Source: an uncultured Oscillospiraceae bacterium (GTDB lineage Bacteria; Bacillota_A; Clostridia; Oscillospirales; Oscillospiraceae). Taken from it: 5,535 nt of DNA. Made by a program: the position numbers and the translations under genes. Positions 1 through 5,535 of this stretch are shown here, in pieces; position 1 is the first letter of the stretch; every line of letters starts with the position of its first letter. The stretch covers positions 1 to 5,535 of the forward strand of contig CAAGIF010000133.1 of assembly GCA_900769845.1 (NCBI GenBank), in the 5' to 3' direction. The notes beneath the pieces were generated by a model that saw nothing but the letters and a program-made list of their open reading frames with translations, searched no databases and had not been told where the DNA came from.

Positions 1-1655
1 ATCTCCATCAGCTCCTGCTTGGGTTTTACGTTTTTGTCGATGCTGACGTTGGCCTTGCCGTCGGTGATCATTCCCATGTAAGGCAGAATGCCAGGATTTT
101 TCTTCAGCTCACTCTGGATCACCTGCATGCCCTTGGCAATGCCATGGTTCAGAGGGGTTCTTCCGCCAACAGCCATGGTTTCCAGAAGCCGTACACCACG
201 GTCAACGCTTCGGGTGGGTGGAAGCAGGACTTGGGCATCATTGCCCCGGAAAGCGATCAGACAAACCTTGTCGCGCTTGACATAGGCATCTTTCAGCAAG
301 GAAAGAATTGCGCCCTTGGTCTCCGTCATGCGTTTGTTTGCTCCCATAGAACCACTGGCATCCACTACAAAAACGAGGAGATTGGCATACTTTCTCTGGC
401 GAACCTTTTCCCGGATATCCGCTTCCCGGATGGCAATGGCAAGACCGTTTTTGTTCCGGGAAACTTGATAAGGAGCGGCAGCTCGAATGGTGGCATCCAG
501 CGCCAGATCGGCGGTTAGATTCTGCTGCACGGAATAGACATACCGGCCCATTTTACCTGCGCTCTTGGCGGTGGTGCGCTTGCCGAAGCCCTTATGGGTC
601 TGGCGGGAAGCACTGTGCCCGAAGTCGGCTACCTTGAAGGAATTACCCATGGCAAAATTCTGATCCTTGCCACGGCCCTGAGGGGGATTCTGAGGAGGAG
701 GTCCGTCGGAGTCTTTCCGGTCAGGAGGAGGCGCATCGTTGGAATCATTCTGCTCCTGAGGTTCCTGTTCCTGCTGCTCCTGAGGCTCTTCTTCCTCGGG
801 GGGCTGCTGGGTATTTCTGCGGCGGTGCAGCAGCACATAGGGAGCGGCCTCGTCAATATCCTCTTTGGTAATTTCGGTATGACCGTTCCAGGCAGCCACG
901 GCTTTGGCAGTTTCTTCCAAGCAGAGGTCAGCCCGGTGACCCTGGACTTCCGCTTCCAGACACTTACTGACAATATATAGCCGGTTTGCTTCCGTAGCCG
1001 TGATCTGCGGCACCAAATTGGAAGCTGCCTCGATTTTCTCCCGGAGTTCCCGCTCCAGGGGCGCAAAACCTGCCGCAAAGGCTTTGGGATCGTCTTCGTA
1101 AGCCATTCTGGCTTTTACGATGGCCAGACGCTGCTCCGGCTTGTTCTCGGAGCCAACCACCACGCACAGACCGAACTGATCCAGGAAGTGCTGGCGCAGC
1201 TGGCCTTCCTCGGGATTCATAGTTCCCACCAGCAGGAAACGGCAGTCGCTGACAGCGGAAATACCTTCCCGCTCCACCCGGTTCTCTTTGGAGCCGTGTG
1301 CGGTCAGTACGATGTCTGTCAGATGATCCTGCAAGAGGTTCACTTCATCTACATAGAGGATCTGACCGTCAGCTTCGGTAAGGATTCCGGGCAAGTAAAC
1401 TGCCTTGCCGGTTTTCATGGTCTGTTCCAGATCTACGGAGCCAATCAGCCGGTCCTCCGTCACAGACAGAGGCAGGGTGATGACCTTTTTGTGGGTCAGT
1501 TCTCCTAAGGCCCGGACTGCAGTGGACTTGGCAGTACCCTTCTGGCCGGTGATCAGTACGCCGCCGATCTTGGGGTTTATTAAGTTGAAGATAAGAGCAT
1601 TCTTGAGCTTTTCCTGCCCGAAGATGGCGCTGAAGGGATAGGTGGTATATGCCAT
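1..1655 (-). CDS. Fused AAA+ / VWA metal-chelatase motor subunit (ChlI-ChlD / CobS-CobT type), 3' end cut by window edge
   Basis: The frame is open from ATG at 1655 through base 1, giving 551 codons with no stop. Residues 1-280 are an AAA+ domain close to BchI/ChlI: Walker A GQKGTAKST (37-45), Walker B ILYVDEVNLL (99-108), sensor 1 GTMNPEEGQLR (144-154, Asn147) and a sensor-2-like GHRAD (Arg241). Residues about 282-330 are a Pro/Glu/Gln-rich linker. From about 424 comes a VWA domain with a full MIDAS metal site: DASGSM (432-437), Thr500 in GGRTPL, and Asp532 in ITDG. Class I chelatases use such ATP-driven I/D subunits to remodel a large tetrapyrrole-binding subunit (BchH, CobN) during metal insertion. 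Oddity: the family motif LDRF reads LDQF (157-161 region), so the usual arginine finger is Gln160. The start is backed by AGGAAG 6 nt upstream and lies 13 nt after the exporter permease stop, so the gene is probably in the same operon. The metal and substrate cannot be read from this fragment. The family call is firm; the function is not. Confidence 0.93.
   Translation of the reverse strand, partial: MAYTTYPFSAIFGQEKLKNALIFNLINPKIGGVLITGQKGTAKSTAVRALGELTHKKVITLPLSVTEDRLIGSVDLEQTMKTGKAVYLPGILTEADGQILYVDEVNLLQDHLTDIVLTAHGSKENRVEREGISAVSDCRFLLVGTMNPEEGQLRQHFLDQFGLCVVVGSENKPEQRLAIVKARMAYEDDPKAFAAGFAPLERELREKIEAASNLVPQITATEANRLYIVSKCLEAEVQGHRADLCLEETAKAVAAWNGHTEITKEDIDEAAPYVLLHRRRNTQQPPEEEEPQEQQEQEPQEQNDSNDAPPPDRKDSDGPPPQNPPQGRGKDQNFAMGNSFKVADFGHSASRQTHKGFGKRTTAKSAGKMGRYVYSVQQNLTADLALDATIRAAAPYQVSRNKNGLAIAIREADIREKVRQRKYANLLVFVVDASGSMGANKRMTETKGAILSLLKDAYVKRDKVCLIAFRGNDAQVLLPPTRSVDRGVRLLETMAVGGRTPLNHGIAKGMQVIQSELKKNPGILPYMGMITDGKANVSIDKNVKPKQELME
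666..812 (-). repeat. Low-complexity Pro/Glu/Gln linker with short tandem repeats inside the chelatase gene
   Basis: This stretch encodes residues about 282-330, the hinge between the AAA+ and VWA domains. The 12-mer CCTCAGGAGCAG (PQEQ) occurs at 785-774 and again at 761-750, eight codons apart. A Pro-Pro-Pro block is also repeated (residues 309-311 and 319-321). Acidic, proline-rich linkers between these domains are usual in BchD/ChlD. The frame stays open across the repeats. Confidence 0.7.
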
Positions 1656-1661
1656 AAAAAT

Positions 1662-1667
1662 CTTCCT
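1662..1667 (-). promoter_or_regulatory. Ribosome binding site of the chelatase motor gene
   Basis: AGGAAG on the minus strand, 6 nt before the ATG at 1655. It supports that start and sits in the 13-nt gap after the permease stop codon (1671-1669). No promoter-like sequence is visible in this gap. Confidence 0.6.
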
Positions 1668-1668
1668 G

Positions 1669-2406
1669 TCAGATATTTTTCATACGATTGATCCGGTGGA
1701 TGGCCACCAGCAAGAATAGAATATTACATAGAACGATGACCACCAGCCGCCAAAGCTGCCAGGGTTCGCCCCAACTGATTGCACGTAGTAGCGTTGCGCT
1801 TTGGGTCAAAGGCAGACACTGAATCACTGCATTCATCGCAGCAGGCATCGCTGCCGCAGAAAAGAAGGTATTGCCCAGAAAACTCATGGGAGTCAGTACG
1901 AAGCTAGAAAAACGGCTGATGCCTGCATGAGTCTTGGACAGCACCGCCGCCAGCACACCCAGGGATGCAAAGGTCATGCCATTTAACAGCATCACCACAA
2001 AGAACATGGGAGTGAGAGCCATCTGCGCACCGAAGCACAGGCCAACCACGACTACCAAACAGCCTGCAAACATACCCCGGAGGCTTCCGGCGGTCATCTG
2101 GCCCAGAATGTACTGCCACATGGGCGTGGGAGAAATCATAATATTGTCGAAAGAATGCTCATAGAGCCGCTGAACATTCAGACTCATGCCGATGGCATTG
2201 AAGCTGGAGTTCATGGTGGTCAGCGCTACCACACCGGGCAGGAGAAAGTCCAGGTAGACCCGTCCATCCACAGCCAGAGCCTGTCCCAGGCCAAGGCCGA
2301 AGGTCAGGATATAGAGTAAGGGGGAAACCAGGCTGGACAAGGTGATTTGTAGCCAGTCCCGGCGGAATTCCACCCATTTTTCCCAAAGAACGGTGAGAAT
2401 TGCCAT
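1669..2406 (-). CDS. ABC-2 type exporter, membrane subunit (DrrB/NodJ-like)
   Basis: A 245-residue integral membrane protein of the usual ABC-2 length. Hydrophobic segments lie near residues 21-41, 53-75, 107-127, 130-155, 165-187 and 218-236, giving six likely transmembrane helices. The N-terminus is short and cytoplasmic, with the basic-aromatic run WVEFRRDW (11-18). The LTPMSFLGNTFF stretch (171-182) matches the conserved Pro-containing segment before the last helices of this family. It should pair with the ATPase encoded just upstream to export a small hydrophobic or amphipathic compound; the substrate is not readable. The ATG at 2406 shares one base with the ATPase stop (TGATG), so translation is probably coupled. 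A GTG at 2409 is an alternative start adding one residue; both lie at workable distances from GGAGG at 2416-2420. The next gene, the chelatase motor, begins 13 nt after the stop. Confidence 0.9.
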   Translation of the reverse strand: MAILTVLWEKWVEFRRDWLQITLSSLVSPLLYILTFGLGLGQALAVDGRVYLDFLLPGVVALTTMNSSFNAIGMSLNVQRLYEHSFDNIMISPTPMWQYILGQMTAGSLRGMFAGCLVVVVGLCFGAQMALTPMFFVVMLLNGMTFASLGVLAAVLSKTHAGISRFSSFVLTPMSFLGNTFFSAAAMPAAMNAVIQCLPLTQSATLLRAISWGEPWQLWRLVVIVLCNILFLLVAIHRINRMKNI

Positions 2407-3224
2407 CACTCAGCACCTCCCGACAGGCGGAAGAACACATCTTCCAGATTGGTGTCCCGGAGTTTACCGCCGTTTGTGCGAAGGTAATCCAGGGCTTCCT
2501 CCTGGGTTTGGAACAGCTTGGTTTCAGAACCGTTCTCTACGCAGAATGCGCCCAGTTGACCGACAATTTCAGAGGGTACACCGGTGCTAACCACCTTACC
2601 CTGATTGAGAAAGGCCACCCGCTTGCAAAGCTGCTGGGCTTCCTCCAGGTAGTGGGTGGTCAGCAGGAATCCCACTCCCTGCTCGTTCAGTTGCCGCAGC
2701 AAATCCCACATTTGATGGCGAAAGATGGGATCCAGTCCAACGGTAGGTTCATCCAGCAGGATAATCTCAGGTTTGGGTAGCAGCGCCCGGCAGAGCATGA
2801 CCTTCCGCTTCATACCGCCGGAGAGATGGCGGATCAGTTTCTTTCGGTGGTCATAGAGGTCTGTGAGCTTCATCAGCTCTACCGCCCGGGTTTGCCGTTC
2901 CTGTTTGGGAACCCGGTAGAGCCTGCCCTGGTATTCCAGGATCTCTTCTATACTCATGTCATTTCTCAGGGTATATTCCTGGGTCATGACCGTAATTCTC
3001 TTTTTCATGTCCACATTGTTCCGGGTCAGCTCCTGGCCGTCAGCCAGAACGGTACCGGAGGTAGGCAGCATCAATGTGGATAAAATGCGGATCATGGTAG
3101 TCTTGCCTGCACCGTTGGTACCCAGCAAACCAAAAAATTCGCCACTCTCAATGGTCAGATCCACATGGTCAAGGGCGGTCTGTTCCCCAAACCGTTTTGT
3201 GATTTGTTTTGCTTCCAGTTTCAT
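2406..3224 (-). CDS. ABC-2 type exporter, ATP-binding subunit (DrrA-like)
   Basis: A 272-residue ATPase with all ABC motifs: Walker A GTNGAGKTT (35-43), Q-loop Gln82, signature LSGGMKR (134-140), Walker B IILLDEP (154-160), D-loop GLDP (163-166) and switch His191. The GMKRK form of the signature and the C-terminal NLEDVFFRLSG (259-269) mark the DrrA/CcmA-like exporter branch rather than an importer ATPase. The frame is open upstream to 3311, but that would run into the preceding ATPase gene. The ATG at 3224 is chosen because GGGGAGG sits 7 nt before it and the family homology starts there (MKLEAKQITKRFG). The protein should act on the cytoplasmic face with the six-helix partner encoded next. 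It has its own likely promoter in the preceding gap. It differs clearly from the importer ATPase further upstream, so the two are not a simple duplication. Confidence 0.95.
   Translation of the reverse strand: MKLEAKQITKRFGEQTALDHVDLTIESGEFFGLLGTNGAGKTTMIRILSTLMLPTSGTVLADGQELTRNNVDMKKRITVMTQEYTLRNDMSIEEILEYQGRLYRVPKQERQTRAVELMKLTDLYDHRKKLIRHLSGGMKRKVMLCRALLPKPEIILLDEPTVGLDPIFRHQMWDLLRQLNEQGVGFLLTTHYLEEAQQLCKRVAFLNQGKVVSTGVPSEIVGQLGAFCVENGSETKLFQTQEEALDYLRTNGGKLRDTNLEDVFFRLSGGAE
2416..2420 (-). promoter_or_regulatory. Ribosome binding site of the exporter permease
   Basis: GGAGG lies inside the last codons of the exporter ATPase, 9 nt before the ATG at 2406 and 6 nt before the alternative GTG at 2409. 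It does not by itself decide between the two starts. Confidence 0.6.
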
Positions 3225-3231
3225 GGTCAAA

Positions 3232-3238
3232 CCTCCCC
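3232..3238 (-). promoter_or_regulatory. Ribosome binding site of the exporter ATPase
   Basis: GGGGAGG, 7 nt before the ATG at 3224. It decides the start in favour of 3224 over the longer open frame reaching 3311. An out-of-frame ATG at 3240 overlaps its upstream edge and is ignored. Confidence 0.85.
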
Positions 3239-3248
3239 ATAATAACAA

Positions 3249-3278
3249 TACTCCCGACATTATACCATGTCGGGAGTA
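3249..3278. promoter_or_regulatory. Perfect 12-bp inverted repeat over the promoter: likely operator, possibly also a weak terminator
   Basis: The arms are TACTCCCGACAT (3249-3260) and ATGTCGGGAGTA (3267-3278), with a 6-base centre, TATACC on the plus strand. The repeat brackets the TATAAT box, so a dimeric repressor bound here would block the promoter. In read-through RNA from the importer genes the same bases would form a 12-bp hairpin 4 nt after the importer ATPase stop codon, followed by TTGTTATTAT. That could act as a weak intrinsic terminator. I do not recognise the motif as a standard Fur, DtxR or MntR site. Confidence 0.65.
3259..3267 (-). promoter_or_regulatory. Extended -10 promoter for the exporter-chelatase genes
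   Basis: The minus strand reads TGGTATAAT: a perfect TATAAT at 3264-3259 preceded by the TGn extension. At a 17-bp spacing the -35 position reads TTTAAT (3287-3282), a poor match to TTGACA, which fits an extended -10 promoter. Transcription would begin near 3252, giving a leader of roughly 28 nt before the ATG at 3224. The element lies in the centre of the inverted repeat at 3249-3278. This is a sequence-based prediction only. Confidence 0.6.
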
Positions 3279-3282
3279 AAAA

Positions 3283-4038
3283 TTAAAGACTGGAGAGAAC
3301 ATATTCCCCATTTTTTATTTCGGCATGGGTTCCGTAAACCGCCAGAATATTCTCGCTTGTGATCACATCCCGAGGCGCGCCCTGGGCAAAGACTTCTCCC
3401 TCCTTCATAATGACCACGTGGTCTGCAAACCGAAGGGCCATATTCAGGTCGTGGAGCACCATAATGACCGTCTTGCCGTCCTGATCCACCAGTTCCCTGC
3501 CGATCGCCATGATCTCCAGCTGATTGCGGATATCCAGAAAGCTCACAGGCTCGTCAAAAAGATAAATCTGAGGAGTTTGGGCCAGCGCACGGGCAATAAG
3601 TACCGTCTGCTTCTGTCCGCCGGAAAGCTGATTGTAAAGCCGCTGGGACAGTCCTTCCAAACGAAGACGCATCAGTGCCTTTGCAACGATTTCCAGATCC
3701 GTATCCGAGGGTTTCCACTGAATGTAGGGACGTCTGCCCAGCATGACCGTATCCATGACAGAGCCGTTCATAACACCGCTGGTCATCTGGGGCACATAGG
3801 CAATTGTCTTGGCCAGCTCCAGAGGGGACATATTCTGCACCGCCTTGCCATCCACCAGCACCCGGCCACTCTGGGCCTTAAGGATCTGATTGATCTGCTT
3901 GACTGTGGTGGTTTTACCGCAGCCGTTAGGACCCAGAACCGCAATAAATTTACCAGAGGGCAGAGTCATATTGATATTTTTCAGGATCTGCTTTTTCCGG
4001 TTATAACTGAAGCAGAGATTTTCAAATGTAATTTCCAT
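3283..4038 (-). CDS. Iron-complex/cobalamin/haem importer, ATP-binding subunit (FecE/BtuD/HmuV family)
   Basis: A 251-residue ATPase of the usual family length. Motifs: Walker A GPNGCGKTT (36-44), Q-loop Gln84, signature LSGGQKQ (138-144), Walker B IYLFDEP (158-164), D-loop SFLD (166-169) and switch His196. The SFLDIRNQLEIM stretch (166-177) and the ALAQTPQIYLFDEP context are typical of ATPases that pair with FecCD permeases. It supplies ATP-driven transport for the permease encoded just upstream, at the cytoplasmic face. The ATG at 4038 follows the permease stop by 3 nt, and AGGAGG at 4052-4047 overlaps the permease end, so the two are co-transcribed and probably translationally coupled. Substrates of this subfamily (ferric siderophores, haem, B12) cannot be told apart from the ATPase. 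Confidence 0.95.
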   Translation of the reverse strand: MEITFENLCFSYNRKKQILKNINMTLPSGKFIAVLGPNGCGKTTTVKQINQILKAQSGRVLVDGKAVQNMSPLELAKTIAYVPQMTSGVMNGSVMDTVMLGRRPYIQWKPSDTDLEIVAKALMRLRLEGLSQRLYNQLSGGQKQTVLIARALAQTPQIYLFDEPVSFLDIRNQLEIMAIGRELVDQDGKTVIMVLHDLNMALRFADHVVIMKEGEVFAQGAPRDVITSENILAVYGTHAEIKNGEYVLSSL

Positions 4039-4041
4039 CCG

Positions 4042-5106
4042 TTACACCTCCTGCTTCTTTCTGACGATCAGCCACAGGAAGAAGGGAACGCCTATCAGGT
4101 TTGTCACAACACCAATGGGCATGTACACCGTGGTAACCAGCACTCTGGACAGGGAATCTGCCACCATCAGCAGCAGCGAACCCACCACACAGGATGTGGG
4201 AATGGTGTAGCGGTAGTCGTTGCCCACAATGATCCGTGCCACATGGGGCGCTACCATACCCACGAAACCAATGATGCCGGTAAAGGATACGGCAACACCG
4301 GTCATCAGGGTACTAAGCAAAAATGCAATGGTGCGGATCTTCTTGTAGTTCACACCAAGGCTGATGGCAGATTCCTCACCGGTGGCCATAACATTCAGAT
4401 CCCATGCATACCGGGTCATAATAAGCACTCCAAGGACAGCGGCGACAGCCATAATGGCGATCTGAGGCCAGGTCACATTGGACACACTGCCCATCTGCCA
4501 GAACACCAGATCGGGAAGCTGGTCTTCATCCGCCATATACTTGATCAGAGAAACCAGACCGGTAAACAGATGACCCACCGCAACACCCGCAAGAAGCAGG
4601 GTGCCTGTGGAATTTTTTGCGATTTTGCCGATACCCTGGACCATAAACATGGTAAAAGCGGCAAAAGCGAAGGCAAATACGGGAGTAAGATAATCTCCAA
4701 AATTCAGGAACTCCAGATTGGCAGCAAAGACGATGGCAATGGAAGCGCCGAAGGATGCGCCGTTGGATACGCCCATGGTGTAGGGGCTGACCAGGGGGTT
4801 CTGGAACACACCCTGCATCAGAAGGCCGGAACAGGCCAGCAGGATGCCAGCCAGAATCGATCCGCAGATTCTGGGCAGGCGCACCCGAAGAACAATCACA
4901 CGCTCACCGTTGGTAAGGGCATCGTTGTGTTCAAATAGATCGCAGATTACATCCCAGACAGTCTTCAGATTTGCCTTGGAAGGGCCGATGTTCAGCGACC
5001 ACACCACCGTTGCCAAAACCGCCAAGGCCAGGCAAAGAAGCATAAGCCTCTTTGCCTGGCTGACTTTGAAGTATTCCTGTTTCAGCTCAGAAATACGCTT
5101 ATCCAT
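4042..5106 (-). CDS. Iron-complex/cobalamin/haem importer, membrane permease (FecCD/BtuC family)
   Basis: A 354-residue polytopic permease with the full FecCD signature set: RLPRI (76-80) and ILAGILLACSGLLMQ (84-98), then NPLVSPYTMGVSNGASFGA (103-121), FWQMGS (202-207), the coupling region GEESAISLGVN (243-253), GIIGFVGMVAPHVAR (277-291) and PIGVVTNLIGVPFFLWLI (330-347). A cytoplasmic lead of about 20 residues precedes the first helix. Family members form a dimer of about ten helices per subunit that passes a metal chelate received from a binding protein. The ATG at 5106 comes 3 nt after the binding-protein stop. No good Shine-Dalgarno is visible there, so translation may depend on coupling to the upstream gene. 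The usual Glu before the LPIG-type motif (ELPIG in BtuC) is Tyr328 here (YMPIG). The substrate could be a ferric siderophore, haem or a corrinoid; the chelatase downstream makes a tetrapyrrole attractive. Confidence 0.95.
   Translation of the reverse strand: MDKRISELKQEYFKVSQAKRLMLLCLALAVLATVVWSLNIGPSKANLKTVWDVICDLFEHNDALTNGERVIVLRVRLPRICGSILAGILLACSGLLMQGVFQNPLVSPYTMGVSNGASFGASIAIVFAANLEFLNFGDYLTPVFAFAFAAFTMFMVQGIGKIAKNSTGTLLLAGVAVGHLFTGLVSLIKYMADEDQLPDLVFWQMGSVSNVTWPQIAIMAVAAVLGVLIMTRYAWDLNVMATGEESAISLGVNYKKIRTIAFLLSTLMTGVAVSFTGIIGFVGMVAPHVARIIVGNDYRYTIPTSCVVGSLLLMVADSLSRVLVTTVYMPIGVVTNLIGVPFFLWLIVRKKQEV
4047..4052 (-). promoter_or_regulatory. Ribosome binding site of the importer ATPase
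   Basis: A consensus AGGAGG placed 8 nt before the ATG at 4038 and lying just upstream of the permease stop codon (4044-4042). It fixes the start and points to coupled translation. Confidence 0.85.
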
Positions 5107-5109
5107 AGA

Positions 5110-5535
5110 TTACTTGAAGAAAGCACCGGAGCCGGTGTACTTGGTGGTGTCGCAGAAGCCAGCTGCGCGCAGTTCCTCGTAAACAGCATCCACATCCACA
5201 TCCTCGAACAGTTCGGGGTATGCGTACTTGGCAATGTACAGACGGCCAATGACGCTGCCGATGGCGGTGGTGCCGCACTCGTTGTTCAGCATAATGACCT
5301 TACCTGCATCCACAGCAGCAACGCCTGCCAGATCTGCAACATAAGCATCATACAGTTCATCGCCCAGAGTGTCGGAACCGCCGCAGAGCTTGACTACGAT
5401 GTCAGGATTCTTGGTGATGACATCTTCCAGGTTGCGCTCGGGATAGCTGGTCTCGTGATCGCCGTACAGGTTAACAAGGCCAGCGCCGGTAACCAGCTTG
5501 TGAGCAGCGGTGGTGCCGTTTGCGGTCTTGAAGGG
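5110..5535 (-). CDS. Iron-complex-type ABC transporter substrate-binding protein, C-terminal part only (5' end outside window)
   Basis: The frame is open from the right edge (first full codon at 5535) to TAA at 5112-5110, giving 141 residues. The GTG at 5313 is internal and not a true start. The fragment matches the C-terminal lobe of periplasmic-binding-protein type 2 (BtuF/FepB/HmuT-like): YPERNLEDVITKNPDIVV (31-48), then GKVIMLNN (78-85) and AKYAYPELFEDVDVDAVYEE (102-121), the usual helix with a YPELF-type motif near the end. In Gram-positive bacteria such proteins are lipid-anchored outside the membrane; the signal peptide would lie beyond the window. Its place 3 nt before the permease gene makes it the cognate ligand receptor. 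By eye, codon use favours CTG, GAC, ACC and GGC, as expected for a well-expressed receptor. Three cysteines (51, 87 and 128 of the fragment) are visible; their role is unknown. The ligand cannot be assigned. Confidence 0.9.
   Translation of the reverse strand, partial: PFKTANGTTAAHKLVTGAGLVNLYGDHETSYPERNLEDVITKNPDIVVKLCGGSDTLGDELYDAYVADLAGVAAVDAGKVIMLNNECGTTAIGSVIGRLYIAKYAYPELFEDVDVDAVYEELRAAGFCDTTKYTGSGAFFK

Noticed and set aside
594..980. Plus-strand frame with a Leu/Phe-rich stretch resembling a membrane segment.
   Set aside because: It is the antisense reading of the Glu/Gln/Pro-rich linker of the chelatase gene. GAG/GAA/CAG codons read backwards give CTC/TTC/CTG, that is Leu and Phe.
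629..1167. Minus-strand open frames at 629-1078 and 964-1167.
   Set aside because: They lie in other phases inside the chelatase motor gene. Their Arg/Ser-rich or low-complexity products match no family, whereas the third phase gives a continuous AAA+/VWA protein.
3259..3267. A Fur-type iron box in the intergenic gap.
   Set aside because: The GATAATGATTATCATTATC pattern is absent; the dyad found is GC-containing and of a different type.
3225..3311. Extension of the exporter ATPase to an upstream in-frame start at 3311.
   Set aside because: It would overlap the end of the importer ATPase gene and cross the promoter and palindrome. A strong GGGGAGG sits 7 nt before the ATG at 3224, where the homology begins.
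3325..4938. A 537-codon open frame on the plus strand opposite the importer ATPase and permease genes.
   Set aside because: It is antisense to two genes with full family motifs that happen to share the same phase (3-nt gap). Its translation is His/Gln/Gly-rich with no recognisable domain, and it shows no good ribosome binding site.
5110..5313. A short 67-codon gene starting with GTG at 5313.
   Set aside because: The frame continues without a stop to the right edge with clear binding-protein sequence, so the GTG is an internal valine codon.

Overview
The window is a compact block of six genes, all on the minus strand and so read from right to left. Roughly balanced base composition (judged by eye), strong AGGAGG-type ribosome binding sites, 1-13 nt gene spacing and the protein sequences suggest a Gram-positive anaerobe of the Clostridia type (for example Oscillospiraceae/Ruminococcaceae). 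This assignment is an inference; no taxonomic marker gene is present.

Layout in order of transcription. (1) 5535-5110: C-terminal part of an iron-complex/cobalamin/haem-type substrate-binding protein, cut by the right edge. (2) 5106-4042: FecCD/BtuC-type permease. (3) 4038-3283: FecE/BtuD/HmuV-type ATPase. These three make a complete importer for an iron chelate or metallo-tetrapyrrole. (4) A 58-nt gap (3282-3225) holds a perfect 12-bp inverted repeat whose centre contains an extended -10 promoter. (5) 3224-2406 and 2406-1669: ATPase and membrane subunit of an ABC-2 (DrrAB-like) exporter, joined by a TGATG stop/start overlap. (6) 1655 to beyond the left edge: a long open frame of 551 codons with no stop in the window. 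It encodes a fused AAA+ / acidic-proline linker / VWA protein of the magnesium/cobalt chelatase motor family (ChlI-ChlD, BchI-BchD, CobS-CobT).

Working model (inference): the importer brings in a metal complex, probably a tetrapyrrole such as haem or a corrinoid. The chelatase motor works with a large CobN/BchH/HmuS-type subunit, not seen here, to insert or remove the metal. The ABC-2 exporter removes a product or toxic intermediate. The inverted repeat would let the exporter-chelatase half be controlled separately from the importer half. The most unusual points are the link between importer, exporter and chelatase motor, a glutamine where the chelatase AAA+ family has its arginine finger, and the operator-like palindrome over the internal promoter. 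There is no gene-free stretch longer than 300 bases, and I saw no RNA gene, CRISPR array or mobile element.
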